64,000 nucleotides of DNA, taken from contig OX359200.1 of NCBI GenBank assembly GCA_947172415.1, positions 5,458,501 to 5,522,500 on the forward strand, given 5' to 3'. Made by a program: the position numbers and the translations under genes. Positions within the stretch are counted from its first letter, which is position 1. Every line of letters begins with the position of its first letter. Below, piece after piece: positions 24,252 through 35,126 of the stretch. The notes under the pieces are model-generated. The model did no database searches, was not told where the DNA came from, and saw only the letters and a program-made list of their open reading frames with translations. The stretch is from Chondrosia reniformis (lineage: Eukaryota; Porifera; Demospongiae; Chondrillida; Chondrillidae).

Positions 24252-26737
24252 ATGCCTTTGCTTCTTAACTTGTATCTCGTCTTACACTTTGCAAGTACGG
24301 CCAGCGGTGAGTATCGGATGATGTCTGAAGACCTCTACGTGACTATCTACTAGGTTTTAATTGCATTTATATACCTCTCATTGTTTGCAGGTGCTCGTAT
24401 TCTGCTGAGCACAGCTAGCCCTACTTTTGTTACAAGAGGAACTTCAGTGGGAGATTTACAATGTAAAGCTGCATGCAGTAGCTTGTGCTCTATAGAATGG
24501 TATCGTGTCCTTAATCGCACTGTTTCCTTACCAGTCAACGATTTATCTTGGAACATGCGCTACCAGACTTCCAGCACAAATACGATAGCTAGAAATGGTT
24601 GGCATAACATCGTCTACTCTACTCTTATTATCAGCTGTGCAAGTGAGGAGTACGTGGGAACCTATTTTTGTCGTGCCATAGAGGGCGAGGCAACTGCCAA
24701 CTCTAGTCCAATTCAACTTCGTCTTTATGAAGGTATATACTATTATTTCTAAATTATATTAAATATATATGCGCCCATACATGCAGTTATAGGTACATAT
24801 GATATATAGCCATAGTTTTTTGAATTTAGATATAATTTTCATGACTTCTTGCTCCATGTATATAGCTAGCTGCTTGTTTGTTTACATTTAGAGGCCACTT
24901 AGCTATTCATTAGTAGGAGGGCCGGGCCTACATGGGCTAATGTAGTAAATTGTGTGTTAACGAGACTTAAAGATTGTCTATATGCATCTCTTTCTGTAAA
25001 AAGCTAATGAACACCACCTACATTAGTTAATGGTATTACTGGCAAAATATTATTGACTCAATATATATCTGCTATAATATAATATGTATGAATAATCTAA
25101 TACAACACTTTCCTAAGTGTTATATATGCCTATTCAGCAATAGAGATAATAAATCCGGTGAGAGCTTTGGATGAGGATACTGGAATCTTCTATTTTTCTT
25201 CTGCTTCACTGAGCCAGACATGTACAGCTGTTTCTTGGAATGCCACCCTTCATCAGTGACCCTGGAAGTCTTTCTTGAAGATCTCCTTTGAAGCCTTAGA
25301 TTCCTCATCAAAACCTATGAATATATAAATATAGCACTTACACATTAAATTTTGCACCTGTTTTGCATATTACATGCTGAAACATAGTTACTATAATAAT
25401 ACTACATAATATATACGTACGTAGCCTGAGCTTATAATTATACAGAAGTTTATCACATAAGAAATTATCTATATACCTAAGTCAGCTTCCTATTGAAATG
25501 AGTGCTTAGTAAGAGATTGCACAAGGAGGAGAAACAGTGATTGTAAATTTTGTAGAAATTTCTGATGTGTGTTGATTTGCCACGATCATTTCAGTGCTAT
25601 CATCATTTCAGCATGTCAACCATAACTTCCATATGTTATAGATATATAATATATGAAAATTATTATTATGCAACAGTTATAGATTTTACATATGCATGTG
25701 TTTTTCATTAAGAATGCACATTATTTTTTCTGTTTATTTTGTGTACATGAACATGAAGTAATTATAAACAATAATATTTCAATTGCTTTGAAGCCAACAG
25801 TTGTACTACAGCACATATATTAATATGGCTTTATACCTTCATGCCCTATGTACTACCACATATAGGAGGAAGTTCTAAGTCTTGCAGAAACCATGAAGAA
25901 TGGATTAATTCTTGTCGTCTTCCCAACGTGAACAACTTCTTGGCTAAGGAGAATAAGATTACAAATGCCACCACAAATGATGCCACTTGCATAACTATAT
26001 CATGGGAATTTGAAGGAGGCAATGGAACACAGTGGTGTGACAATGTTGAATTTAAGTTGTTCATTACACATTGGAACTCTGTACAAGAAACACCAGATAG
26101 TGATTTTTCCAGTGCTGAAACATCTTCAAAAGAATTCAGTTGGATTTTACTTCATAAAGCACCATTGACATCTCAGTCTCATTTTCAAACTTGTCAAATA
26201 GACCTCAAAAGGTATTATGAGTTTCGGATTCAACTTAAAGACCTCACAACAAGCCAAACAACTAATGTTTACTCGCATGTTTACTACTTTGGATTGCAAG
26301 GTATTATGTTATTACGTATACTAATTGCATACAGCTTTAATTTTGTATATATTTTCCTGTATATGTATATAGCACTTGTTAATCATTAACTATATACCAG
26401 TAAATTTAGTCTCTTTTCTACAGTGCCAGCTACTGTCATGTGGGCTCCAAGAGTCTTGATTGGAACAGCAGGAAAAGAACTCGTGATGGTATGCCGTGTT
26501 GACGGTAAACCGAGGCCTTCCATTACATGGCTGTGGTCTCCAGGTAGATCTATTACAAGAAGACCTATAAAAACAAATGGATATAACCCAATCCATTTTA
26601 CTCGAACGTTTTCAAAGATAAATGCAGATTTTGGAGGGCTATTTTCTTGTCTTGTTGAGAACAAAATTGTCAATCCTCCAAAGGGTGCCAGAATAGAAAG
26701 AGATTTGTGGACTTTCAGACTTGATGTTAAACCATAA
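24252..26737 (+). CDS. Secreted Ig / FN3-like / Ig protein, cluster gene 1 (381 aa)
   Basis: Four exons, 24252-24306, 24391-24732, 25866-26300 and 26424-26737, total 1146 nt with all introns in phase 1. Exon 1 is a signal peptide (MPLLLNLYLVLHFASTASG). Exon 2 is an Ig domain (SVGDLQCKAACSS, IEWYRV, EYVGTYFCRAIEG). Exon 3 is a beta-sandwich of FN3-like character (CITISWEFEGGN, THWNSVQETPDSDF, YYEFRIQLKDL, ending HVYYFGLQ). Exon 4 is a C2/I-type Ig (LVMVCRVDGKPRPSITWLW, GGLFSCLVENKIVNPPKG) ending at a stop with no membrane segment. The same architecture occurs at 47.3-49.5 and 56.0-58.3 kb. I do not recognise an orthologue; a role as a soluble adhesion or recognition molecule is inference. Confidence 0.85.
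25130..25290 (-). mobile_element. SINE-like family A copy, in an Ig-gene intron
   Basis: Reverse orientation: GAGAGCTTTGGATGAGGATA, GGAATGCCACCCTTCATCAG and TGACCCTGGAAGTC match the complement of the copy at 16195. It lies between the first Ig exon and the FN3-like exon of cluster gene 1. Confidence 0.65.
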
Positions 26738-28664
26738 GCATCATATCACAATCAGTTAACATTGATGATTAAGACCAAGCTGACCCAATCTATAGAAATG
26801 TTTTTACATTTGATAAACTAGAAAATTGTGTATTTGTGTATGGAATATATATATAATACAAGTTATATTTTACTCAGCTATTATTATACAAATATATCAA
26901 ATCAACAATTTAAACTTTTGTAGCTTTTTCACTTTGAATTTCAGTATCAATATTCTGTCATTTATATTAAATAGATGATTTAATTTTCGTAGCTTTGATT
27001 TATTGGAACTATAAAACAATCATTTTATTTCTTTTGTAATACAATATTGAAATAATTGGCTTTGCATGTATTTATATTACCTGTCATTATATATATTATA
27101 TTCGGTATATATACATCAATCAATCGATCTCCATGAACAAATACGTATACTTCTTCAAACATGCATGGTACATGGTTGTTCATGTACATATATAATACCC
27201 TATTATATATACGTATATATATTATGTATACAATAAATAATTGTTACATACATATATATGTAGTCACATACACAAAATCAATATATGAAGCAGTATTAAT
27301 CCTCAAGATTCATCTATCCTCTCTCCTAAAGATATATACATAATAGCAATGGGTGATGAATTATATTGTTGTGTACATTATGATGTTGATGTGATACAAT
27401 CCAAACATTCTTATCTATATATTACATCAAAGTAATTAAATTACCAAGTAAATTACTAACCTCTTATATGTCTTGTTGTATTGCTGATTATCACTTCCCA
27501 TATATTATATCGCTAACTTTACAAAGTGGTGATTTAACAAGAGTTTAAAGATGCAAAACCACAATATATATATTATGAATATTAAAAAGTGATAATGAAA
27601 CCACAACCTTTCCATTATATTACAGAAGGAAATACAAAAGATAAATATATAAAAATGTTAATCTACAGTAAAAGGACTACATAAGGAACTAAACCTATTT
27701 ATTGGATGATGCTCCACTGGGACAGACAGCTGTTTCAGGGATATTCAACCTTCATCCGTGACTCTGGGAGTCTTTGTCTTCTCCGCTGCCTTTTGTGAGT
27801 CACATATAAAATGTATATTATTTATGGATTGGCTCAATGTGTCATTTGAAAATTTAATTTGCCTGTACATGTAAAAATCTAAGATACCATTTTCCTACAT
27901 GCTATGCCTATTCTGTAAAAGAGCCTATATGGGAACTAAACCTGAAGAGAGCTTTGGATGAAGATACAGGAGTCTTTTCTTCCTTCTATTCACTTCTTTC
28001 ATCTTCTTCTCCACTGAGTCTGACAGCCGTTTCTGGGAATTCCACCCTTCATCAGTGATCCTTGGAGTCTTTGTCTTTTCTTTATCTTGATCTTCTGTGA
28101 ATCTGTGAATTGGCATTGTGCATTTGTACTTACGTAATATATATAACATGCACTGGCTGAATTACTAGTGTATATTAAGACATACGTATATATGTTGTAC
28201 GTATATATCGGAATATGTATATACGTATAGGTATATATATGCAGGCTTCAATTTGACCCTCATATACGTATTATGGTTCTGCATGCCTACTGTGTACTAT
28301 GTATGCTACATGTACATGTACATACGTATATGTATTTGTGCATCTATATATCTATATAAAGAGGGATATATATATGCATCTTTTTGTGAACCTATGTTTA
28401 TATAATGTTGTCATGGTAATTAAGCTCTTATATATACCTTATTAGACTCACGTTACCTATGTTAATCTGATATGGAATATGGAATGTACGTATATTGTTT
28501 GAGAAGCCTACAAAATGAATAGGATTTTGAGATTTTAATTTTGAGATTTTGTTTCCATCTTCATTGTGTCTGTGATTACTCATGCATGTGGTTTGATTAT
28601 ATCAGTTTGCTTTTCACATGCATATGTATTAGGGATATAATTAATGGAAAATATGTTATATATA
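26738..28664. other. Intergenic AT-rich region with two SINE-like copies
   Basis: No gene is visible. It holds the presumed 3' UTR of cluster gene 1, AT-rich low-complexity sequence with TATA/TACGTATA runs (27100-27260, 28160-28380), and reverse-orientation family A repeats at about 27690-27790 (partial) and 27870-28100 (CATGCTATGCCTATTCTGTA, GGGAACTAAACCTGAAGAGA, GGGAATTCCACCCTTCATCA). Confidence 0.6.
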
Positions 28665-29094
28665 CAGTGCAGCCCACTTAATTCGAATTGCTGGGGACAA
28701 TGGAAAAATTTGAATTATCAGGTTATTTGAATTATCAGGGATTTAAGTTGATCTCAATCTAAGTATAACAAAAAGGGATGTGTTTATGATATTTATGCAT
28801 ATATTGATAAAGTTTTACTATGAACTTGTAAAATCTGTTATTACACTCTGAGATAAGGAGTTAGAGGATGCTTTAGTTAGTGCAATATCTAAGTCTTTCA
28901 AAATGCGAAATGTGGATTCAGGGTTATCACTATTTTGCAGGAGATATGCCTGGATATTTTTGTCAACAAAAGTATAGCCATATACGTAATATTATTATTA
29001 TTATTATTATTAAAGTGACTATCAGTATACAAGCTGACCAGCCAGGTTTGGCTTATTAGTCACAAAAAAGATTGGTGAGGGTGTTTACAATAAA

Positions 29095-32000
29095 TTATGA
29101 TGGGAATAAAAGGGATTGTCTAAGATTATACATTCTATAAATAAAATTAATGACTTTTGTATTGTCTGAGGTTAAAAGATATTGTAATTTAGTGGAGGGA
29201 GGCATACATGTAAAATTGGGATTAAGATTGGTACAGTAGGTAAATAAATCTTTTCTTATAATATTAAGTTTACAACAATCAAGCAAAAAATGTGCTTGGT
29301 CCTCCACCTCACCCCCAGCACAGACCTGACATGTCCTCTGATCAAATGGGATGGAGGTGTAACGACCAACTTCGACTGCAAGGGGAAGGCAACCAGTACG
29401 TAGACCAGCGATGACTCGTCTCCTGCCTTTGTCACATCTCATTATATAACTATCTACCTTGGGAGCAAATTTTATCTTACGGTAAAGATTTAATCTACCA
29501 CCAGAACTGGAGTTATAAGGGATTCTATTAATATTTTGATACCAGAGTAAATCATAATTAACACAGATACTTTGGGTGGTAAGATGTACAATAGAGTTAA
29601 GATCAAGTGTTGCAGGGGGGGAGTATTGGGGCCAGTAGCTAGAAAACAAATTATTTACAGAGCTAACCCAATTATGGGTGCCTTGTTCGGCCAATCTACA
29701 TGCTTCAATAAAAACTGCTTTTGTGATACGATTATTATGTAGGGTGTGTAGTCTTTTCCAAAATTTAATACATGTGATTTTTGTCAGACATGATATAGGT
29801 TTCCAACCCATCTCCCCTATTAAAGCGTCAAGAGGTACATTCCGATTAAGTCCTAAGAAGTTTCTAATTAGTTTAAACTGTATTTTGTTAACCTGATCAT
29901 AGGACTTAAATCCCCATAAAAAGGAGCTATAATTAATGACTGGTAAGATTAGACTTTCATATATTTTACTGTATACATTGTAGTTAAAATTACCTGAGGT
30001 CCTAGATTTACAGATTAAAAGGCTGGCAGCTCTACTGGCTGAGATGGAGGTTGCTTCAATTGTAGCCTTCAGACTAAGGTGTTCAGTAAATATGACACCT
30101 AGGTACTTGTATTTATCAGTGTAAGTAATATAAGCATTACAGCATTTAAATATTTTTGAGTCTAGTGGTTTTCTGTTGTTTCTGAAATGCACTGTTTTAG
30201 TTTTATCAGGGTTTATAGACAAATTCCATAAGTTACAATAAGAGGTAAGAGAATTTAACTTATTCTGTAGGATTCTAGGAGAGTCTGCTATGATAACTAA
30301 ATCATCTGCATATAGTAGAGCATCGATCTTTATATTACCAAAGCTAATTGGGGCATTTACTTCCCTGAGGGAAACCGGTAGATCATTGATATAAATGTTA
30401 AATAGAGTGGGGGACAAAACACATCCTTGCTTAACACCTGTATTAACTTGGAACCAATCAGTGGTACCATTTTCAGTACATACTGCATATTGTGTGTTAG
30501 AATAAAGTCTACGGATAGAACTGAGAAAAAGGCCATTGATACCTATATTGTTTAATTTTGACCATAATTTCTCTCTTGGTATAGAGTCAAAGGCTTTTTT
30601 AAAGTCAACAAAACAAGCAAATGTATCTTTTTTCCTTGACTTTCGATTTTCAATAATGCTAAAAAGAGAAAATATTTGGTCTTGACAGCTTCTATTTTTC
30701 CTAAATCCACCTTGCTCTTCACATAGTAGATCATTAGAATCCAAGTATGCTGTAAGACGATTATTCAGGATTTTACAATAGCACTTAGTAATACAAGATT
30801 GTACTGCTATTCCTCTGTAATTATTTGTGTCATATTTATTTCCAATACCCTTGTATATGGGTGTCAGTGAGCTATAGTACCATTCATCTGGTATCAATGA
30901 TTTCTTAAAACAGAGATTAAATAGTTTATGTAGATATTTAAGAGTATTAATGTTTTTAAGTGTACTAGGGCCTAGACCATCTGGACCTGCCGCTTTTTTA
31001 TCTTTTAGAGAGTAAACTGCATCAGTGACTTCTTCTAAGGAGATTTCCCTATTCAAGTACGGTTCCCATTGGGTCTGATTATTGTTAGTTTGTAGTGTCT
31101 GTACCAAATCATCAGCCATTGTAACTAACTCTTGATTAGGCTGCTGTTGGTAAGGGGGGTTTAGTAAGTTCTTAAAGTAGTTATGCCAGATATCTTTTAT
31201 TTCTTGAGGATCAGATGTTAATGTACCATTAGCATTTAAAAGTGATCTTGGCAGGGTATTTTTTTCTGGGGTGCTAGTGATACTAATTTTATCAAATAGT
31301 TTCCAAAATTTCTGTGAATTGCCCATGCTTAAATGGTTTACTAGGTTTAAATTCATTCTATTTTGATACTTTCTTTTTTCATGTCTGACCAGGGTGTCAA
31401 AAACTTTTTGTTTATTTCTAAATATTCGCCATAATTGTAGCCTAATTGGGTCAGATCTATTACAGGCCAGCCACTTTTTCTGAGCCTCCTTCAACTCTTT
31501 TCTACAGATGGACAAATCACTATTCCACCAAGGTTTGGGGGATGGGCCGTAACGTCTTGTATTATTAGGGCTTTGACCATCGACTTCAGACTTGATGATA
31601 TTACAGAATGTACTAAAATTTTTATTAAGCTTAGTAGGGTTTGGTTCTGAGGAGATAGTTTCAAGTTCTGTAATAAGTGTATCTATAGTATTAGTGGCTT
31701 CCGGGGTTGATAGACAAGTCTTTGATGGAGCACAGTGATAGGTACGTCTATGTCTATAGGTTAGTCTAGACTCATCTTTTCTTGAATAAAATTGTTGGGC
31801 ATTGTATGTAGAATCAATTAAATATTTCCATGTAAGAAGGGAGTGATCAGGTGCATTAGAGTCGTATGGTAAATTTAATTCCTCAACTAAATCTAGTACA
31901 GTGTGTACTTCAAAGTTTGAGAAATAAGCCAGAGTGGACTGGGGGACAATTACATAATCTACTACTGCCCTACCAAGTGTTGATATACTGGTAAAATTGT

Positions 32001-32733
32001 TATACTTGGGGTCAGATCTACCATTAAGCATGATCATGTGTGAATCTAATAACAGATCAATAAACTGCCGCCCGTGGGAGTTCACCACGGAGTCAACTAC
32101 CTGCCTCTTAGGGAGGTGGGGCATGTCTGTATCACTCAGGTTGCCGGTCCTAGCATTAAAATCCCCGCATATAATAAGGTCACCAAGGGGGTAAAAAAGC
32201 ATTATTTGAGTTCTTAGGGTCTCAAAAAATTCTACAGATGAGTCTCCACGGCTAGAGCCTGATGGTGGCAAATAACAGGCACACAGGCAGAAGGAATTAC
32301 TGGAGTTAATATGGTTAAAGGACAACCACAAGATGCCTTCATAACTATTATTGAGGATAGAGGAAGTATAATTACAAAGTAGAGACTCTTTAATTAGGAC
32401 TCCCACTCCACCAGAGCCTCTGGCAGCCTTTTTAGATAATTTAGTACGGTTATGGCCTATCCATAAGTATCCAGGTATAGTAACTACGTCTTTATCCTTC
32501 AAAAAGGTTTCACAAATAACTATTATATCTAGACTTAAACTCTCTAAAATTTGTTTACGTAAATTACAATTACTATCTAAGAAGCCTCTAGTATTCCATA
32601 AACCTAATCTTATCTGTGACATTGTGATGGCATCAGTTGGGCTGGTGGTACTTGTAGCTGGTGTATCATTCTCCCAAGCAGCTTCAGCTGGTCCACCTGA
32701 TTTTCCATTGCTCTGACCATCTGGCTCTGCCAC
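29095..32733 (-). CDS. LINE ORF2: EEP endonuclease plus reverse transcriptase
   Basis: Provides target nicking and target-primed reverse transcription for the LINE. The frame is open for 1212 codons. The first ATG is at 32733, but the endonuclease homology begins at MSQIRLGLWNTRGF, whose ATG (32620-32622) overlaps the ORF1 stop; I favour that start. Endonuclease signatures include VICETFLKDKD, GGVGVLIKE, ICGDFNARTG and APDHSLLTW. RT signatures include LTPIYKGIGNKYDTNNYRGI, FVDFKKAFDSIPR, GVKQGCVLSPTLFNIYINDL and YADDLVI (near residue 808 of the long frame). A C-terminal Cys-His patch (CQVCAGGEVEDQAHFLLDC) is typical of many LINE ORF2 tails. No stop or frameshift is seen, so the copy looks young. 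Confidence 0.93.
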   Translation of the reverse strand: MAEPDGQSNGKSGGPAEAAWENDTPATSTTSPTDAITMSQIRLGLWNTRGFLDSNCNLRKQILESLSLDIIVICETFLKDKDVVTIPGYLWIGHNRTKLSKKAARGSGGVGVLIKESLLCNYTSSILNNSYEGILWLSFNHINSSNSFCLCACYLPPSGSSRGDSSVEFFETLRTQIMLFYPLGDLIICGDFNARTGNLSDTDMPHLPKRQVVDSVVNSHGRQFIDLLLDSHMIMLNGRSDPKYNNFTSISTLGRAVVDYVIVPQSTLAYFSNFEVHTVLDLVEELNLPYDSNAPDHSLLTWKYLIDSTYNAQQFYSRKDESRLTYRHRRTYHCAPSKTCLSTPEATNTIDTLITELETISSEPNPTKLNKNFSTFCNIIKSEVDGQSPNNTRRYGPSPKPWWNSDLSICRKELKEAQKKWLACNRSDPIRLQLWRIFRNKQKVFDTLVRHEKRKYQNRMNLNLVNHLSMGNSQKFWKLFDKISITSTPEKNTLPRSLLNANGTLTSDPQEIKDIWHNYFKNLLNPPYQQQPNQELVTMADDLVQTLQTNNNQTQWEPYLNREISLEEVTDAVYSLKDKKAAGPDGLGPSTLKNINTLKYLHKLFNLCFKKSLIPDEWYYSSLTPIYKGIGNKYDTNNYRGIAVQSCITKCYCKILNNRLTAYLDSNDLLCEEQGGFRKNRSCQDQIFSLFSIIENRKSRKKDTFACFVDFKKAFDSIPREKLWSKLNNIGINGLFLSSIRRLYSNTQYAVCTENGTTDWFQVNTGVKQGCVLSPTLFNIYINDLPVSLREVNAPISFGNIKIDALLYADDLVIIADSPRILQNKLNSLTSYCNLWNLSINPDKTKTVHFRNNRKPLDSKIFKCCNAYITYTDKYKYLGVIFTEHLSLKATIEATSISASRAASLLICKSRTSGNFNYNVYSKIYESLILPVINYSSFLWGFKSYDQVNKIQFKLIRNFLGLNRNVPLDALIGEMGWKPISCLTKITCIKFWKRLHTLHNNRITKAVFIEACRLAEQGTHNWVSSVNNLFSSYWPQYSPPATLDLNSIVHLTTQSICVNYDLLWYQNINRIPYNSSSGGRLNLYRKIKFAPKVDSYIMRCDKGRRRVIAGLRTGCLPLAVEVGRYTSIPFDQRTCQVCAGGEVEDQAHFLLDCCKLNIIRKDLFTYCTNLNPNFTCMPPSTKLQYLLTSDNTKVINFIYRMYNLRQSLLFPS

Positions 32734-34310
32734 GGAGGGTGGTACTGTGGGGGGTTGAGCAGAGGAACATGATTTGGTAGATGATATGTGGGGTGAGGAG
32801 TAAGATGATGAGGGAAATGAGGTGGGAGATGAGGTGGGGGGTGAGGTGGGGGGTGGTACAAAAAATGAGATTGATTGGGGTGATTGATTAAGTGGTTCCC
32901 TATTCTTTGTTGTGTTGAGTGATGGGCTGATTGTGTTGAATGATGGGCTGATTGTGTTGAATGATGGGCTGATTGTGTTGAATGATGGGCTGATTGTGTT
33001 GAATGATGGGCTGATTGTGTTGAATGATGGGCTGATTGTGTTGAATGATGGGCTGATTGTGTTGAATGATGGGCTGCATTGGGTTGGTGGGCTGAAGCTG
33101 GCCCTGGGAGCTTGATATTGGAGGTAGATTGCGGATTGGTTGCTGCAGTCTTAGTAGTGGACTGCGTCTCTTTCATCCCTGCAGCCCCAGTCGAAGGTTT
33201 GGTTTCAACAGAGGAGTGGCCTGGAGTAGCAGCTGCTGGAGGTGGGTTGGGTGGGGAGTTAGACAGCATCCATCCACAGCGTCTAAACCTTTCGTTTATG
33301 GTTGATCTTATACTTGACAATGCTTCCTGCGATTTGATGGTGAGTTTGTAGAACATACGTCTGCCATTGAATTTGGAAACTGTTTGTTCTACATAGATGT
33401 CATCCATGTGAGTTACGTTCTTTTCCAGGATTTTCAGTAACTCTATCTTTGAGAGAGTGGTGGAGATACCTCTCAAGTATTGCACTTTATTTCTGAAGCT
33501 CTTGTTGTCAGGCATAGAGTTGTTGTTTCTGGTCTCATGGTTGGTTGGTGTTTCAGGTCTTCTGGTCTCATGGGCTGTCTTCTGGTTGTTTACAACCGTC
33601 ATTGTCTGATTTCCATTGGTCCCAGTTGTCTGACAGTGACTGATTTGCTGCTGTAAGATGGTAATTGTTCTTTCCAGATTGGCCATCCTCTGTCTTCCCC
33701 TCACCAACTCCTGGAACATACAGGGACTACAGAGAAAGCAATCACACATACTAGACATACCTGTGCAGGATAAATGGAAATGATGTTGGCACCATGCACA
33801 TTTAATGAGTTCCACTCCGGTTGTGTTAGTCTTGCCACAGTAGCAATTCAGATCAACTGACTGTGCTTCTTGTGGCAGTCGAGTGGATGGGACTTCCTTG
33901 CAGAGAGGGCATTCCCATGGGGCATCTGATTGGGATAGCTGGGTATATTCGGTCATCTCCATTCTAACGCAGAGTCTGTGAATCCACAGACCGCATCCAG
34001 CATCACAGAGAATAGCCTCAGAGGCGTCGTTGTCAGCTACAACTTCGTTGCACATCGGACAAATGGTAGCATCTCCGCTGTTGTTGCTCTTTCCTGCTTG
34101 TGATTGGCTAGATCGTGAAATACGATCGTCTGTCGATCCATTCTCTGCAGTAGGGGATCCTACTTCAGTCCGACCGTTCCCGTCGCCAATTAAGTTAATC
34201 TTGCGCTTGGCTGCAGTGGCTGCAGTGCCTTTCTTACTACGGTTCGTAGAGCTAGCTAAATTCTTCGCACGATCACCACGATCACCACGCTTCGCATCCT
34301 TTTCCGCCAT
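32610..34310 (-). CDS. LINE ORF1: PHD-finger nucleic-acid-binding protein with heptad repeats
   Basis: 566 codons. Probable RNP/chaperone partner of the LINE. The N-terminus is basic (KRGDRGDRAKN). Two adjacent zinc-binding modules of PHD type follow: CPMCNEVVADNDASEAILCD...CGLWIHRLC...WECPLC, then CYCGKTNTTG...CAWCQHHFHLSC. A coiled-coil-like stretch follows (LVRGRQRMANLERTITILQQ), then an RRM-like region (about residues 270-345), then eight tandem AHHSTQS heptads (21-bp DNA repeat at 32905-33075) and a Pro/His-rich tail. The heptads are probably free to vary in number. Confidence 0.88.
   Translation of the reverse strand: MAEKDAKRGDRGDRAKNLASSTNRSKKGTAATAAKRKINLIGDGNGRTEVGSPTAENGSTDDRISRSSQSQAGKSNNSGDATICPMCNEVVADNDASEAILCDAGCGLWIHRLCVRMEMTEYTQLSQSDAPWECPLCKEVPSTRLPQEAQSVDLNCYCGKTNTTGVELIKCAWCQHHFHLSCTGMSSMCDCFLCSPCMFQELVRGRQRMANLERTITILQQQISHCQTTGTNGNQTMTVVNNQKTAHETRRPETPTNHETRNNNSMPDNKSFRNKVQYLRGISTTLSKIELLKILEKNVTHMDDIYVEQTVSKFNGRRMFYKLTIKSQEALSSIRSTINERFRRCGWMLSNSPPNPPPAAATPGHSSVETKPSTGAAGMKETQSTTKTAATNPQSTSNIKLPGPASAHQPNAAHHSTQSAHHSTQSAHHSTQSAHHSTQSAHHSTQSAHHSTQSAHHSTQSAHHSTQQRIGNHLINHPNQSHFLYHPPPHPPPHLPPHFPHHLTPHPTYHLPNHVPLLNPPQYHPPWQSQMVRAMENQVDQLKLLGRMIHQLQVPPAQLMPSQCHR
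32905..33075. repeat. 21-bp coding minisatellite inside LINE ORF1
   Basis: Eight copies of TTGTGTTGAATGATGGGCTG plus A on plus, read on minus as AHHSTQS. Near-identity of the copies indicates recent expansion. Confidence 0.95.
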
Positions 34311-34549
34311 TTTTTTTTTTGTATAGTAGCTTTCCTTTATTATGACACCTGTTACGCACGCTGTGCTAATTTGCTAAAAATCACACTGAAATATGATACA
34401 TCCTGTGTGGTAACTTGTGTCAGCAGATTCGATTTAAGCGAGTTTTTTCCGTACGAAATAATGTATTAGCTGCATACAGGGAAATAGAAAAACGTTCGAA
34501 TTAAACGGTAATTCGAATTAAGCGAATTCGAATTAAGTGGGCTGCACTG

Positions 34550-35110
34550 TATGTATACTTTTTATCATTTTAGGCTGGCTTTATATACATGGGCTATATA
34601 GCTATATAATAAAGTTTTACATTGCTATATCCAGGGTTTTAATTATTGAGTGTATTCTTCTTATTATTATTAATATTTTTAGAGTGCCCATACATACAGT
34701 AAATGTATAAAATGCAAACCAAAAGTGGTTAAGGGGCACAGGGCTATACCTGGACATGTATAAACCATCGCCACTTAAGGATACCAGGCTACACACTTCC
34801 CAGACAGCCACATACGTACCAGCACCAAGTTCAGAGATGATGCATCATATAAGTATATATATACGTATAAAACCAAGCAGAACAAAAAGTGCAATATATT
34901 TACATGTCAAAATAAAGATTGCAGAATACATACTTTTTGCTTAATTTGTGAGTACACACATATTATTAAGGTACCACCCTCTTCTTGTTTAAATGTGACA
35001 ACGAGACCTAATATTTCAATTTTAATACTTATTCTCACGATATAACCAATTCTTTCTTCCCTATAATTAATAATTACTGGGTACCTTGATAGTATACAGC
35101 CATTGGCCAA
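34550..35110. other. Intergenic, no feature seen
   Basis: AT-rich sequence without convincing ORFs or recognisable repeats. Confidence 0.5.
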
Positions 35111-35126
35111 GTAGTCAAAATAAGAC

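Larger units (their letters stand above)
28985..34318 (-). mobile_element. Full-length non-LTR retrotransposon (LINE, CR1/L2-like)
   Basis: Minus-strand element with two long intact ORFs. Its 3' end is marked by a trinucleotide tail, seen on plus as ATT repeats at about 28991-29012 (AAT on the element strand). The 5' end lies near 34318, next to a T-run on plus. ORF1 (32610-34310) carries PHD-type zinc fingers. ORF2 (29095-32622 or -32733) carries an EEP endonuclease and a reverse transcriptase with YADD. Short tandem-repeat tails and PHD-containing ORF1s are known in the CR1/L2 group, but clade placement needs a tree. Confidence 0.9.
28665..34549. mobile_element. Pogo/Tigger-like TIR element split by a nested LINE
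   Basis: Inverted termini CAGTGCAGCCCACTTAATTC (28665) and GAATTAAGTGGGCTGCACTG (ending 34549) are flanked by TA on both sides. The left remnant is 28665 to about 28980 and the right remnant about 34320-34549; the space between is the LINE. Excluding the LINE, the host element is only about 550 bp, so it was probably already nonautonomous. Confidence 0.85.
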
